6,030 nt of DNA, taken from NCBI GenBank assembly GCA_039820405.1, contig JBCBQC010000179.1, forward strand, positions 1 to 6,030, given 5' to 3'. A model generated the notes under the pieces. The model saw only the letters and a list, made by a program, of their open reading frames with translations. It ran no database searches and was not told where the DNA came from. The translations under genes were made by a program, and so were the position numbers. The DNA comes from CALLVY01 sp937899855. GTDB lineage: Bacteria > Bacteroidota > Bacteroidia > Chitinophagales > Saprospiraceae. Shown here piece after piece: positions 1-5,778 of this stretch (its first letter is position 1; every line of letters begins with the position of its first letter).

Positions 1-765
1 CAAACGATCGATCTCCAGGTGCTCCCGCAAGGCCCGAATCCGGGCTTGGGAATCGTCCGACCAGTATTCGTCCAGATGTAGGAGCTGTAAATGAATGATG
101 CCGTTCGGTAGCTCTTGAATACTCAGGGCCTGCTTAAAGGCCAGTAGGTGCTCGCGGGGGAAGACTTCAAAAATCGCCGGGCCAAACCAATAATCGGAGG
201 CGCCCACAAAACGCCAATCGCCCGTAGCAGCAATCCGACCGGGACGCTTAGAGAGATCAACGGCTTTGGCATCTAACTTAGGGTCGTGGTATACTTTAAG
301 ACCTCCTCGGTATTTGTAAACCCCAGGACTACGCTTATTCTCCCAAGACCAATAATGTGGGTTATAAAGTACTCCTAACTTGATTCCTGACAGCGTCAGT
401 ACTCGTTGGATAAAGGAGGTAGCAATTTTTTCCGTCTCAATATTCATCCCCAAATAATCAAGCAATTGAGATTTCATCTGCACATCAGATATTGCAAAGC
501 TCTTTTTACAGCGTACCGAAGGAGGAAGCTGGGGTTCAAATTCCATAATCAACAGGTGCCTGTGCTCATCCTTGTCCAACAGCAATCCACGATCTTCTAT
601 TGCCTCTAGCAAATCCTTATCCCCTAAGTGGGGCAACCATGGGATCAACGTCGCTTCCAATCGCTCTATATCTTGTTGCGTACGACTAAAGGTCACGTTT
701 AGATTATGGTAATTAAATGGGACGATGTTCTTTTTCCAGTGAATAAAACGATTTAGTATTTTCAT
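1..765 (-). CDS. Candidate immunity protein, 3'-truncated by window edge
   Basis: The frame stays open from ATG at 765 to position 1, giving 255 residues with no stop, so the C-terminus lies outside the window. The start overlaps the stop of the preceding toxin-like gene in an ATGA, which indicates translational coupling. The product has no signal peptide or membrane segment and should be cytoplasmic. It is rich in aromatic residues (Trp 10, 43, 139, 141, 184, 193, 235). A distinctive segment at residues 181-202 reads TGDWRFVGASDYWFGPAIFE before VF. I do not recognise the family with certainty. The immunity role is inferred from position: a gene directly after, and overlapping, a toxin gene in a polymorphic toxin locus is normally the cognate inhibitor. 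G+C is low in its 5' two thirds (33% at 421-480) and higher near the window edge (about 60% at 1-60 and 121-180), which suggests a mosaic origin. Confidence 0.75.
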   Translation of the reverse strand, partial: MKILNRFIHWKKNIVPFNYHNLNVTFSRTQQDIERLEATLIPWLPHLGDKDLLEAIEDRGLLLDKDEHRHLLIMEFEPQLPPSVRCKKSFAISDVQMKSQLLDYLGMNIETEKIATSFIQRVLTLSGIKLGVLYNPHYWSWENKRSPGVYKYRGGLKVYHDPKLDAKAVDLSKRPGRIAATGDWRFVGASDYWFGPAIFEVFPREHLLAFKQALSIQELPNGIIHLQLLHLDEYWSDDSQARIRALREHLEIDRL

Positions 766-1595
766 TCTTTAAAAGTTCCAATTACAATTTCTAAATTCTG
801 AAAGTCTGGAAAGTTTGTATTTCCGATAAATTCACGACGTAGATTCTCTTGTACCTCTTGACGAATCTGATCCATACTCTCTGGGATCATCACATCCAAA
901 CGCCCCGTCTGACACTGTTCATCATCAATCGCTCTTTTCAGCTGCTTCAGGCCCTTTTTCACTTTGGACTTTACCGACGAATACCGAGGCCCCGATACCG
1001 CAATCTCCGCCATCGTCTTCAACTGCACCCCCGTACCGTCCAACAGAAAATCCAACGGCCCATTCAATTCTCCCGCCGCATTGACCCAGGTATAGTTGCG
1101 GTAGCGACCATAGGATACCAATTCCTCCAAGGCTACCCCCCGCCCCGTAAAACTCGGATTTAACCACAACTTGGCAATGGCAATCTTCCGAAAATCCGCC
1201 AAGCTAAAGAAGAAGGGATGAATCCCCAATTCGCGGAGCCGACTCAGCGGCGCCTGCGGACCGTACTTGGTCATGTAGGCCCCAATCTGACCCACGTAAG
1301 CAGCCGCGTTAGCACCAAGATAGCCAGAAATCGCCCCCAAGGCAAGCGACTGGCCAAAACCCGCCGCACTAATCTCCTCCTGGGGTGTACTCGTCAGGTA
1401 ATTCATCACATCGCTAAAGGCCGACAGCAAGGTCGACCCATACTTGTTTTCCCACAGCGCCTCGGCCGCCGAGGAAAAGACCTGCCACCAGTTGACGTCC
1501 AACTGCTCCCAGGCCGTCGCGAAGGACTCGTGCCCTCCCATCCAATACTCCAGCACGATCTGTAGGCTAAAATCAGTGACGGCCCCCACTCCCAT
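762..1595 (-). CDS. Polymorphic toxin C-terminal region with REase-like nuclease domain
   Basis: The product is 277 residues. Residues 1-110 are Gly/Ala-rich and moderately hydrophobic (GVGAVTDFSLQIV, later FGQSLALGAISGYLGANAAA), as in the pre-toxin segment of large polymorphic toxins. Residues 145-250 resemble a PD-(D/E)xK restriction-endonuclease-fold toxin. A helix carries GRGVALEELV (E157/E158), LDFLLDG contributes D182 or D186, and GVQLKT supplies a Q191-x-K193 variant of the ExK half-site. A Lys-rich helix (209-220) and a strand with RLDVMIP follow. The expected role is DNA or RNA cleavage in a rival cell. There is no signal peptide, and the N-terminus looks like mid-protein sequence. 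The upstream lipoprotein frame is identical and ends in TAG directly before this ATG, so the protein may be made by reinitiation, by readthrough as a fusion, or not at all. The last codons overlap the putative immunity gene. The nuclease call is motif-based, and another toxin fold is possible. Confidence 0.72.
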   Translation of the reverse strand: MGVGAVTDFSLQIVLEYWMGGHESFATAWEQLDVNWWQVFSSAAEALWENKYGSTLLSAFSDVMNYLTSTPQEEISAAGFGQSLALGAISGYLGANAAAYVGQIGAYMTKYGPQAPLSRLRELGIHPFFFSLADFRKIAIAKLWLNPSFTGRGVALEELVSYGRYRNYTWVNAAGELNGPLDFLLDGTGVQLKTMAEIAVSGPRYSSVKSKVKKGLKQLKRAIDDEQCQTGRLDVMIPESMDQIRQEVQENLRREFIGNTNFPDFQNLEIVIGTFKE

Positions 1596-1598
1596 CTA
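1593..1598 (-). other. In-frame TAG|ATG junction between lipoprotein and toxin
   Basis: On the minus strand the lipoprotein ends GCG TAG and the next codon is ATG GGA GTG, with no spacer and no frame change. One sense codon in place of the TAG would give a single chain of 738 residues. An A-rich stretch (TTGAAAAAG) lies about 11 nt before the ATG, but no Shine-Dalgarno motif is present. Possible readings are stop-restart coupling, amber readthrough, a nonsense mutation, or a base-call error. Confidence 0.85.
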
Positions 1599-2978
1599 CG
1601 CCAGCTTTTTCAAGACCCAGGCCACCAACGGCGCCATCTCCGTCTGGTCGGGATGCGCCAGCTGAAAATCCCGGTACAGCTCCGCCAACTGCACGTACCG
1701 CTCCGGCCCGTAGCGCAACAAGAATGCCTCCAGGTCCACCTCCGCCCGGGCGTAGTCCAAGTAGTGGCTTTCGAACCAGGCGTGCCAGTACTCCGCCTGA
1801 GCCCGAGCGTAGGCCTCGGCCACCAAAGTCCGCTCGTCACATTGCTCCCGCCCCTGCGCATCGTAATCGTCGCAGTGGCAAGCCGCCACCAAAGCCTGGT
1901 GCAATTGCTGGCGGGCGAGATAATCTTCCGGCGGCAGCTCCGCCAGCAGCTGGTGCAAATAAGCCATCAGCTCGTAATTCGCCCCGATACAATCCGCCAA
2001 ATCCGCATCCTCCGCAGCCAAGCCCAAATCCGCAATCAGCTCCACCAACAAGTGGGGATAGGCCCGCTCCTCCCACCAATTGCCCGGATTGCCCCCACCG
2101 CCCGAGCCGTCGCGACCGCCACCGTTGCCCTGCGGCGGATAACTGCTCGACCCCTCGCGCTCGGGTGGGAAGGTCCGCCCGCCCGTACGTCCCCAGCCCG
2201 GCAACTGCTCCTCGCAGGCGGGATCGGTGTAAACGATCAGCAGACAGGAGACACAGACCGACCCACAGGGCGTACTGCGGTACTCCGCCTCCGGTGTGGG
2301 CCCCTCCCCCGCAAAGGGGACGATCCATTCGGTACATTCCCAGTACCAGTAGCTGGGGCAGCGTTCGCCCGCCTGCGTGGCCAGCTCCGCCGCCCAGGCC
2401 GCTTCCAGCAGGGGATCGACGGCTTGGAAGAGCAGCTGGTCAAAACCGCGGAACAACTGGAGTTCGGCGGCGTAGTTGGGATGGACGCGGGTGGCCAGGT
2501 AGTTGTTGTAAATCCGGTGCCGCCGCAGCAGCTTAAAGTCGTGGGTCCCCTCCGTGGATTGGACCACCAAAATAGCGGAGGTCAGGGTCGCCGATTCCGC
2601 CACCAGTGGAATAAACCGGAGCTGCTCGGTGCCCTGGGTTTGCGACCACAGGGGGTAGCCCACCGAATCGAGGAGCGATTCGATGAAGGGCTCTTGGTCG
2701 TCCTGATAGTCGATCAGGTACTGAATGGTATCCAGCCGGTTCCACTCGTTACGGTCGCGGGCCAGGGGCGCTGTTAGGCGGAGGTGGGGTTGGCGAGCCA
2801 GCAGGTAACCTTCGTCAAAAAAGTGGGCCTTGCGTTCCGATTCGATGCTAAAGTCGACGCTGCGGAATTCCGTTGTGGGCCCCTCGGGTAGGAGGAGCTC
2901 CGGTGGATCTTTGCGACAGCTGACGAACAGGATTAGGCCGATGAGGGCCAAAAGGGTTTTAGCTTTCGAGGAAATCAT
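1596..2978 (-). CDS. Lipoprotein with Cys-rich middle and Gly-rich linker, N-terminal part of a toxin-delivery protein
   Basis: The product is 460 residues. Residues 1-20 form a lipoprotein signal: Lys5/Lys7, hydrophobic core LLALIGLILFVS, lipidated Cys21. The following R-K-D-P-P-E loosely resembles the charged export signals of surface-exposed Bacteroidota lipoproteins, so the outer membrane surface is plausible. Residues 40-200 are of unknown fold. Residues 205-255 form a Cys cluster (C207, C215, C238, C242, C245, C255) with the motif CPSYWYWECTEW, probably disulphide-bonded outside the cytoplasm. Residues 259-300 are a Gly/Ser/Pro linker. Residues 301-460 are acidic and helical, with C330, C367, C369 and C380. 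I do not recognise a named family. Because the next gene continues in the same frame, this is probably the carrier half of a toxin protein. The start is supported by the signal peptide beginning at that ATG and an A-rich leader (TTAAAAACTAAACTC). Local G+C is very high (75% at 2101-2160), which creates long antisense shadow frames. Confidence 0.85.
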   Translation of the reverse strand: MISSKAKTLLALIGLILFVSCRKDPPELLLPEGPTTEFRSVDFSIESERKAHFFDEGYLLARQPHLRLTAPLARDRNEWNRLDTIQYLIDYQDDQEPFIESLLDSVGYPLWSQTQGTEQLRFIPLVAESATLTSAILVVQSTEGTHDFKLLRRHRIYNNYLATRVHPNYAAELQLFRGFDQLLFQAVDPLLEAAWAAELATQAGERCPSYWYWECTEWIVPFAGEGPTPEAEYRSTPCGSVCVSCLLIVYTDPACEEQLPGWGRTGGRTFPPEREGSSSYPPQGNGGGRDGSGGGGNPGNWWEERAYPHLLVELIADLGLAAEDADLADCIGANYELMAYLHQLLAELPPEDYLARQQLHQALVAACHCDDYDAQGREQCDERTLVAEAYARAQAEYWHAWFESHYLDYARAEVDLEAFLLRYGPERYVQLAELYRDFQLAHPDQTEMAPLVAWVLKKLA

Positions 2979-2994
2979 GAGTTTAGTTTTTAAT

Positions 2995-3020
2995 AGTTGA
3001 TATTAGAAGTTGATGTTAGG
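2995..3020. repeat. Two tandem 13-bp repeats in intergenic gap
   Basis: AGTTGATATTAGA (2995-3007) is followed directly by AGTTGATGTTAGG (3008-3020), with 11 of 13 positions identical. The repeats lie in the 62-bp gap upstream of the lipoprotein gene. They could be a regulator site or chance. No recognisable -33/-7 promoter of the Bacteroidota type is visible beside them. Confidence 0.35.
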
Positions 3021-3040
3021 GGTCATCTAATGCTGGTCGC

Positions 3041-4534
3041 TCAGGACAGCCGTTGGCTCCGGGAGCGACGGCGGGGCTGGCGAAATTTGGTGTCGAGCAG
3101 TTCGAGGATGGCCGTCCAGATCACCCCGTAAGGCAGCAGCTCTACGGCCAGGCTTTGGCCCAGGTGGAGGGGGGTGGCGGCGAGCTGGGCTCGGAGTTTT
3201 GCGGTTTTGCGCTCGGTACCGATGCGGTGGTAGGAAGCTTCGTCCATTTTTAGAATCATCCGCAGCAACAGGTAGGCCCGGGTGGTCTCGCGGTTTTGTT
3301 GGAGGTAACGCCGGGTGTAGGCGCGGAGGGCATCGATCCGGTCAATGATGGCACCGTACTGCCCCCGAATCATCTGGACGAGGATTTGGATCAGCAGGAC
3401 GTTGATGTTAAGACCGGCCTTGTCTTTTTCGAAGTGGGGAATTTCGTTGAGGAATTTACCGAGACGAAAACGCTCCTCGGCGTGGGTTTCGATCTCGCCG
3501 ATTTTGATCAACACGTACAGGTAGCCCTTGATGACCAGCCAGTACTCCACCAAGAGGGGATAGGGACAGGCGTAGCGAGCGTGGGCCCGATACAGCTCGT
3601 AGGCCTCCTGGTAGTCGCCAGCGTGAAAACAGATGATGATCCGTTTCATCGTGATCAGGTGCCAGTTGTACTTTCCCTTGGAGATCATTCCGGCCGCCAC
3701 GCGGGCGTTGTCCTTGGCCGTGGCGTAGTCCCCGAGTACAAGTTGTGCCGCAATCGTTTTGTAGAGAAAGGCAAAACGCAGCGACTGGTTAAAATGTCCT
3801 TCCTCCATTGCTTCTAAGGCTCGGGAACAGTAGTCGATGACACCCGGATAGTCGTACTCGGCGTAACAGCGGATGATGATGATATTGTAGATAAAACGGT
3901 TAAGCTTGGCCGACCCGTAGTGGAGCAAACCCTCGACCTCGCGCTGGGCCGTTCGGAAAAAATCCAGGTCCGCTTGGGAATAGCGGTGTTTGGCGTGGTA
4001 GCGTTTTAAGCTGGAACAATACTTTTTGAGAATCAACCTTTCCGCTGAGATCATCGCCAGTTGAACATCGGCGATTTGTCCGTAACGCTTGGCCGTTTTA
4101 GCACTCGGATTGATGACAGAATAGTGGTGCTCCAAGTCGTGGGCCGCATTATAGGAGATTTCAAAAAGCTCCAATTTCCTGGTTCGGGACAATAGATTGG
4201 TAGCGAGTTGAATACCAGAAGTCCGACTACCGCTGGCCAGCAAAATTTTATAAGCCGCGTACTCCTTATGACAGCGATCAAACAAGTCCTTGTGTGCCGT
4301 GTCGGCCCAGATGGAGGCTTGGGTCAGCAGGCTGTTGAGCAGCTCGCGTTTGAGTTGGCTCTTGAGCTTATTAAAGTAGTTTTTGCTCTTTTTTTCGGAC
4401 AAAAAGCATTCGATCAATTCCTCCTCCCGGTAGCGGCGCTTGCGGAGGGCGTAGTACAGTTCCCGGAGCGTTGCGTTCCAGGGGGGCTTAAAGGAGGGGG
4501 GAAACAGGTCGATCAATTCGTAGAGCGTATTCAT
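3041..4534 (-). CDS. Uncharacterised all-helical TPR-like protein
   Basis: The product is 497 residues, with no signal peptide or transmembrane segment, and is probably cytoplasmic. The N-terminal ~75 residues are very basic and helical (ALRKRRYREEELIECFLSEK, then KNYFNKLKSQLKRELLNSLL). This recalls uncharacterised Bacteroidota helical-repeat proteins with a similar basic start, though I cannot name a family. From about residue 205 there are consecutive TPR-like helix pairs with the usual small and aromatic positions: YAEYDYPGVIDYCSRALEAM, QLVLGDYATAKDNARVAAGM and CFHAGDYQEAYELYRAHARY. The tail is strongly basic (QPRRRSRSQR). No DNA-binding HTH or catalytic motif is visible, so the role is unknown and is probably protein or peptide binding. 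The gene is divergent from two tandem small peptide genes (174 bp between start codons) and lies 62 bp upstream of, and co-directional with, the lipoprotein-toxin genes, so it could belong to either unit. Confidence 0.8.
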   Translation of the reverse strand: MNTLYELIDLFPPSFKPPWNATLRELYYALRKRRYREEELIECFLSEKKSKNYFNKLKSQLKRELLNSLLTQASIWADTAHKDLFDRCHKEYAAYKILLASGSRTSGIQLATNLLSRTRKLELFEISYNAAHDLEHHYSVINPSAKTAKRYGQIADVQLAMISAERLILKKYCSSLKRYHAKHRYSQADLDFFRTAQREVEGLLHYGSAKLNRFIYNIIIIRCYAEYDYPGVIDYCSRALEAMEEGHFNQSLRFAFLYKTIAAQLVLGDYATAKDNARVAAGMISKGKYNWHLITMKRIIICFHAGDYQEAYELYRAHARYACPYPLLVEYWLVIKGYLYVLIKIGEIETHAEERFRLGKFLNEIPHFEKDKAGLNINVLLIQILVQMIRGQYGAIIDRIDALRAYTRRYLQQNRETTRAYLLLRMILKMDEASYHRIGTERKTAKLRAQLAATPLHLGQSLAVELLPYGVIWTAILELLDTKFRQPRRRSRSQRLS

Positions 4535-4633
4535 CTGCAGTGTAGCTTTAGTTTAAACAACTAATTGTCAATCACTTACTCCGTTGATACTCCCCTTAGC
4601 GGGTCCACGAGAGGGGTTGACCCAATCCACATC

Positions 4634-4661
4634 GGGGAGCGGGATCGCAGTCCCGATCCCC
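4634..4661. promoter_or_regulatory. Strong GC-rich hairpin in the divergent intergenic region
   Basis: The left arm GGGGAGCGGGA (4634-4644) and right arm TCCCGATCCCC (4651-4661) pair at 10 of 11 positions around the 6-nt loop TCGCAG, with one G/A mismatch. No T-run follows on either strand, so it is not a standard terminator. It lies 47 nt upstream of the first peptide start and could be a leader-RNA structure, an operator, or an inert repeat. Weaker overlapping pairings are possible, for example ATCGGG (4631-4636) with CCCGAT (4652-4657), and GGGTC (4601-4605) with GACCC (4619-4623). I found no convincing -33/-7 promoter for either direction in 4535-4708. Confidence 0.5.
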
Positions 4662-4680
4662 TACCTTAATGGGGCCAATA

Positions 4681-4831
4681 CCTTTCGTCCACCTTAAAAT
4701 TCTTTCGTATGTTACTCCAACAAATCTCTTCCCGTAGCCAAGTCTTATCACCAAAGGCAACCCGCCAGATCAAGGGCGGTCAGAGCGATCAAAACGAGTT
4801 CTTTCTCATTGAGGACATCCACGAACTCTAA
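4681..4831 (+). repeat. Tandem duplication, copy 1 (peptide gene plus leader)
   Basis: This copy matches 4864-5014 at an offset of 183 bp with 134 of 151 positions identical and no gaps. The duplicated unit covers the whole small gene plus 28 bp upstream, including the conserved CTTAAAATTCTT block that probably carries the translation-initiation region. Confidence 0.9.
4709..4831 (+). CDS. Small double-glycine leader peptide, copy 1
   Basis: The product is 40 residues. Residues 13-24 read LSPKATRQIKGG, which fits the double-glycine leader consensus in exact register: Leu -12, Ser -11, Ile -4, Gly -2, Gly -1. The usual Glu -8/Leu -7 are replaced by Ala/Thr. In known systems a C39-peptidase ABC transporter cuts after such a GG and exports the remainder. 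Here the remainder would be the 16 residues QSDQNEFFLIEDIHEL, acidic, with no Cys. No transporter or maturase is in the window. Coding status is supported by the second copy, where most changed codons are synonymous. A TAA in the same frame at 4667-4669 limits upstream extension, and the ATG is conserved in both copies. There is no Shine-Dalgarno; an A-rich block precedes the start. Possible roles are a bacteriocin-like peptide, a signalling peptide, or a modified natural-product precursor; I cannot choose between them. Confidence 0.75.
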   Translation: MLLQQISSRSQVLSPKATRQIKGGQSDQNEFFLIEDIHEL

Positions 4832-4863
4832 GACCCCAACCCTCCCCGTTTGGCAACAACAAA

Positions 4864-5014
4864 CCTTTTATCCATCTTAAAATTCTTCCGTATGTTACTC
4901 CAACAAATTCCTTCGCGTAGCCAAGTCTTATCGCCAAAGGCAACGCGCCAGATCAAGGGCGGCCAGAGCGATCAAAACGAGTTCTTTCTCGTCGAAGATA
5001 TGCAGGAACTCTAG
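4864..5014 (+). repeat. Tandem duplication, copy 2 (peptide gene plus leader)
   Basis: This is the partner of 4681-4831. Only 32 bp (4832-4863) separate the end of copy 1 from the start of this copy, and that spacer has no obvious counterpart after copy 2. No third copy is visible on either side. Confidence 0.9.
4892..5014 (+). CDS. Small double-glycine leader peptide, copy 2
   Basis: The product is 40 residues and differs from copy 1 at four positions: S7P, I34V, I37M and H38Q. The leader motif LSPKATRQIKGG is unchanged, and three of the four substitutions fall in the tail, which becomes QSDQNEFFLVEDMQEL. Seven further codons differ synonymously and the stop is TAG instead of TAA. This is the pattern of a translated gene under protein-level constraint after duplication. 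The gene starts 60 bp after the first peptide's stop and is followed 30 bp later by a strong terminator, so both peptides are probably on one transcript. Export by a C39-type transporter is inferred from the family and is not shown here. Confidence 0.75.
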   Translation: MLLQQIPSRSQVLSPKATRQIKGGQSDQNEFFLVEDMQEL

Positions 5015-5044
5015 GCACCTTTTCAGTAGCACGCTTACAAATTA

Positions 5045-5086
5045 GCAACTGTTTTGTTGATAGCAAAACAGTTGCGCTTTTTATTT
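5045..5086 (+). terminator. Rho-independent terminator of the peptide genes
   Basis: A perfect 12-bp inverted repeat, GCAACTGTTTTG (5045-5056) and CAAAACAGTTGC (5064-5075), surrounds a 7-nt loop (TTGATAG). The T-rich tail GCTTTTTATTT (5076-5086) follows on the plus strand. There is no comparable T-run for the minus strand, so it terminates plus-strand transcription from the peptide genes. Confidence 0.88.
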
Positions 5087-5281
5087 GGCCTTATTGAGGA
5101 AAAAATTTACGCCCTTCGATCCACCCAATCGCCTTTAAGCCAGAACGCAAGTGGCCATCAATCAATATTTTACCCCCAAATGCCATTCGCTGTACGCCCC
5201 TCCGTCGGGTCCTCCTTCTCCATTTGCCCACCAGCTTCCGACCATTACCTGCTCCCCCTTATTGGCCACCGTCTTTTCTCT

Positions 5282-5773
5282 TTAACTTGCTTTCTTCAAC
5301 AAGTCATCAATGCTGTATTTGCGATATGCTTTCTCATTCTCGTCCGCCATCTTTTTTAATTCATTCTTACTTTGGACGTGAATCCACAGTGTTGGATCGA
5401 CGTTAAATATCTTACCCAGCTTTAGTGCCAAATCAATATTAATCTTACGCTTTCCAGCGTACAAAGCACTTAAATTTGATTCTTTGTAACCGATGTATTC
5501 GGCAAAGTCTTTATTCTTAATGCCCAAGACTTGAACGTGTTCCTTGAGGAAAGCCCCCACCTCTTTTACGATCGCTGGATCTTCCCTAAGGTATCGCTCC
5601 ATTTGAAACCTTAATGAAAGCAGCTGATTTTCAAGTATTTGTTTTTTTGATTGCCGCTGCGATTCTTCCTTTATCTTTTCCTGTAAGCATCTAAACTCCT
5701 TACTGTTCGTGTTTACGACTCCTATTCCCAACCCTTGGAGACCATCCGCCTTGATTGTCTTCTTTTTTCTCAT
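5282..5773 (-). CDS. XRE/HigA-like HTH regulator, putative antitoxin
   Basis: The product is 163 residues. Residues 25-60 are Lys/Gln/Glu-rich and probably form a helix or coiled coil. Residues 76-130 form an XRE-type helix-turn-helix: LKEHVQVLGIKNKDFAEYIG, then YKESNLSALYAGKRKINIDL, then ALKLGKIFNVDPTLWI. The second and recognition helices are FAEYIGY and SNLSALYAGKR. HigA-type antitoxins share the NxxxLSxxxxGKRxI pattern and the closing helix that ends in LW. The start lies 5 nt after the stop of the GNAT-like gene, with TAGG about 7 nt before the ATG as a possible ribosome site, so the pair is co-transcribed. The likely role is autorepression and neutralisation of the upstream product, by analogy with toxin-first HigBA modules. 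The long N-terminal extension is longer than in minimal HigA proteins. A plain transcription regulator is the alternative. Confidence 0.8.
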   Translation of the reverse strand: MRKKKTIKADGLQGLGIGVVNTNSKEFRCLQEKIKEESQRQSKKQILENQLLSLRFQMERYLREDPAIVKEVGAFLKEHVQVLGIKNKDFAEYIGYKESNLSALYAGKRKINIDLALKLGKIFNVDPTLWIHVQSKNELKKMADENEKAYRKYSIDDLLKKAS

Positions 5774-5778
5774 GCTGC

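Noticed and set aside
406..609. 67-codon plus-strand open frame
   Set aside because: It lies wholly opposite the candidate immunity gene and has no recognisable features.
849..1665. Plus-strand open frames opposite the toxin gene
   Set aside because: They are low-complexity translations overlapping a minus-strand frame with recognisable motifs. They are shadows.
1653..2777. Long plus-strand open frames of 270 and 374 codons opposite the lipoprotein gene
   Set aside because: They are antisense shadows created by very high G+C. Their translations are Arg/Pro/Gln-rich without domains, whereas the minus-strand frame has a signal peptide and ordinary composition.
3041..4534. Transcription-regulator reading of the 497-residue protein
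   Set aside because: The basic N-terminal helices do not show a helix-turn-helix pattern, so I left its function unassigned.
4617..4669. TTGAC at 4617 and TACCTTAA at 4662 as a promoter for the peptide genes
   Set aside because: The spacing is about 40 bp, far beyond either sigma-70 or Bacteroidota -33/-7 spacing.
5054..5406. Plus-strand open frames of 101 and 60 codons after the terminator
   Set aside because: The first starts inside the terminator hairpin and both run into the antisense of the XRE gene. Composition is not protein-like. The stretch 5087-5281 is left as non-coding with nothing recognised.
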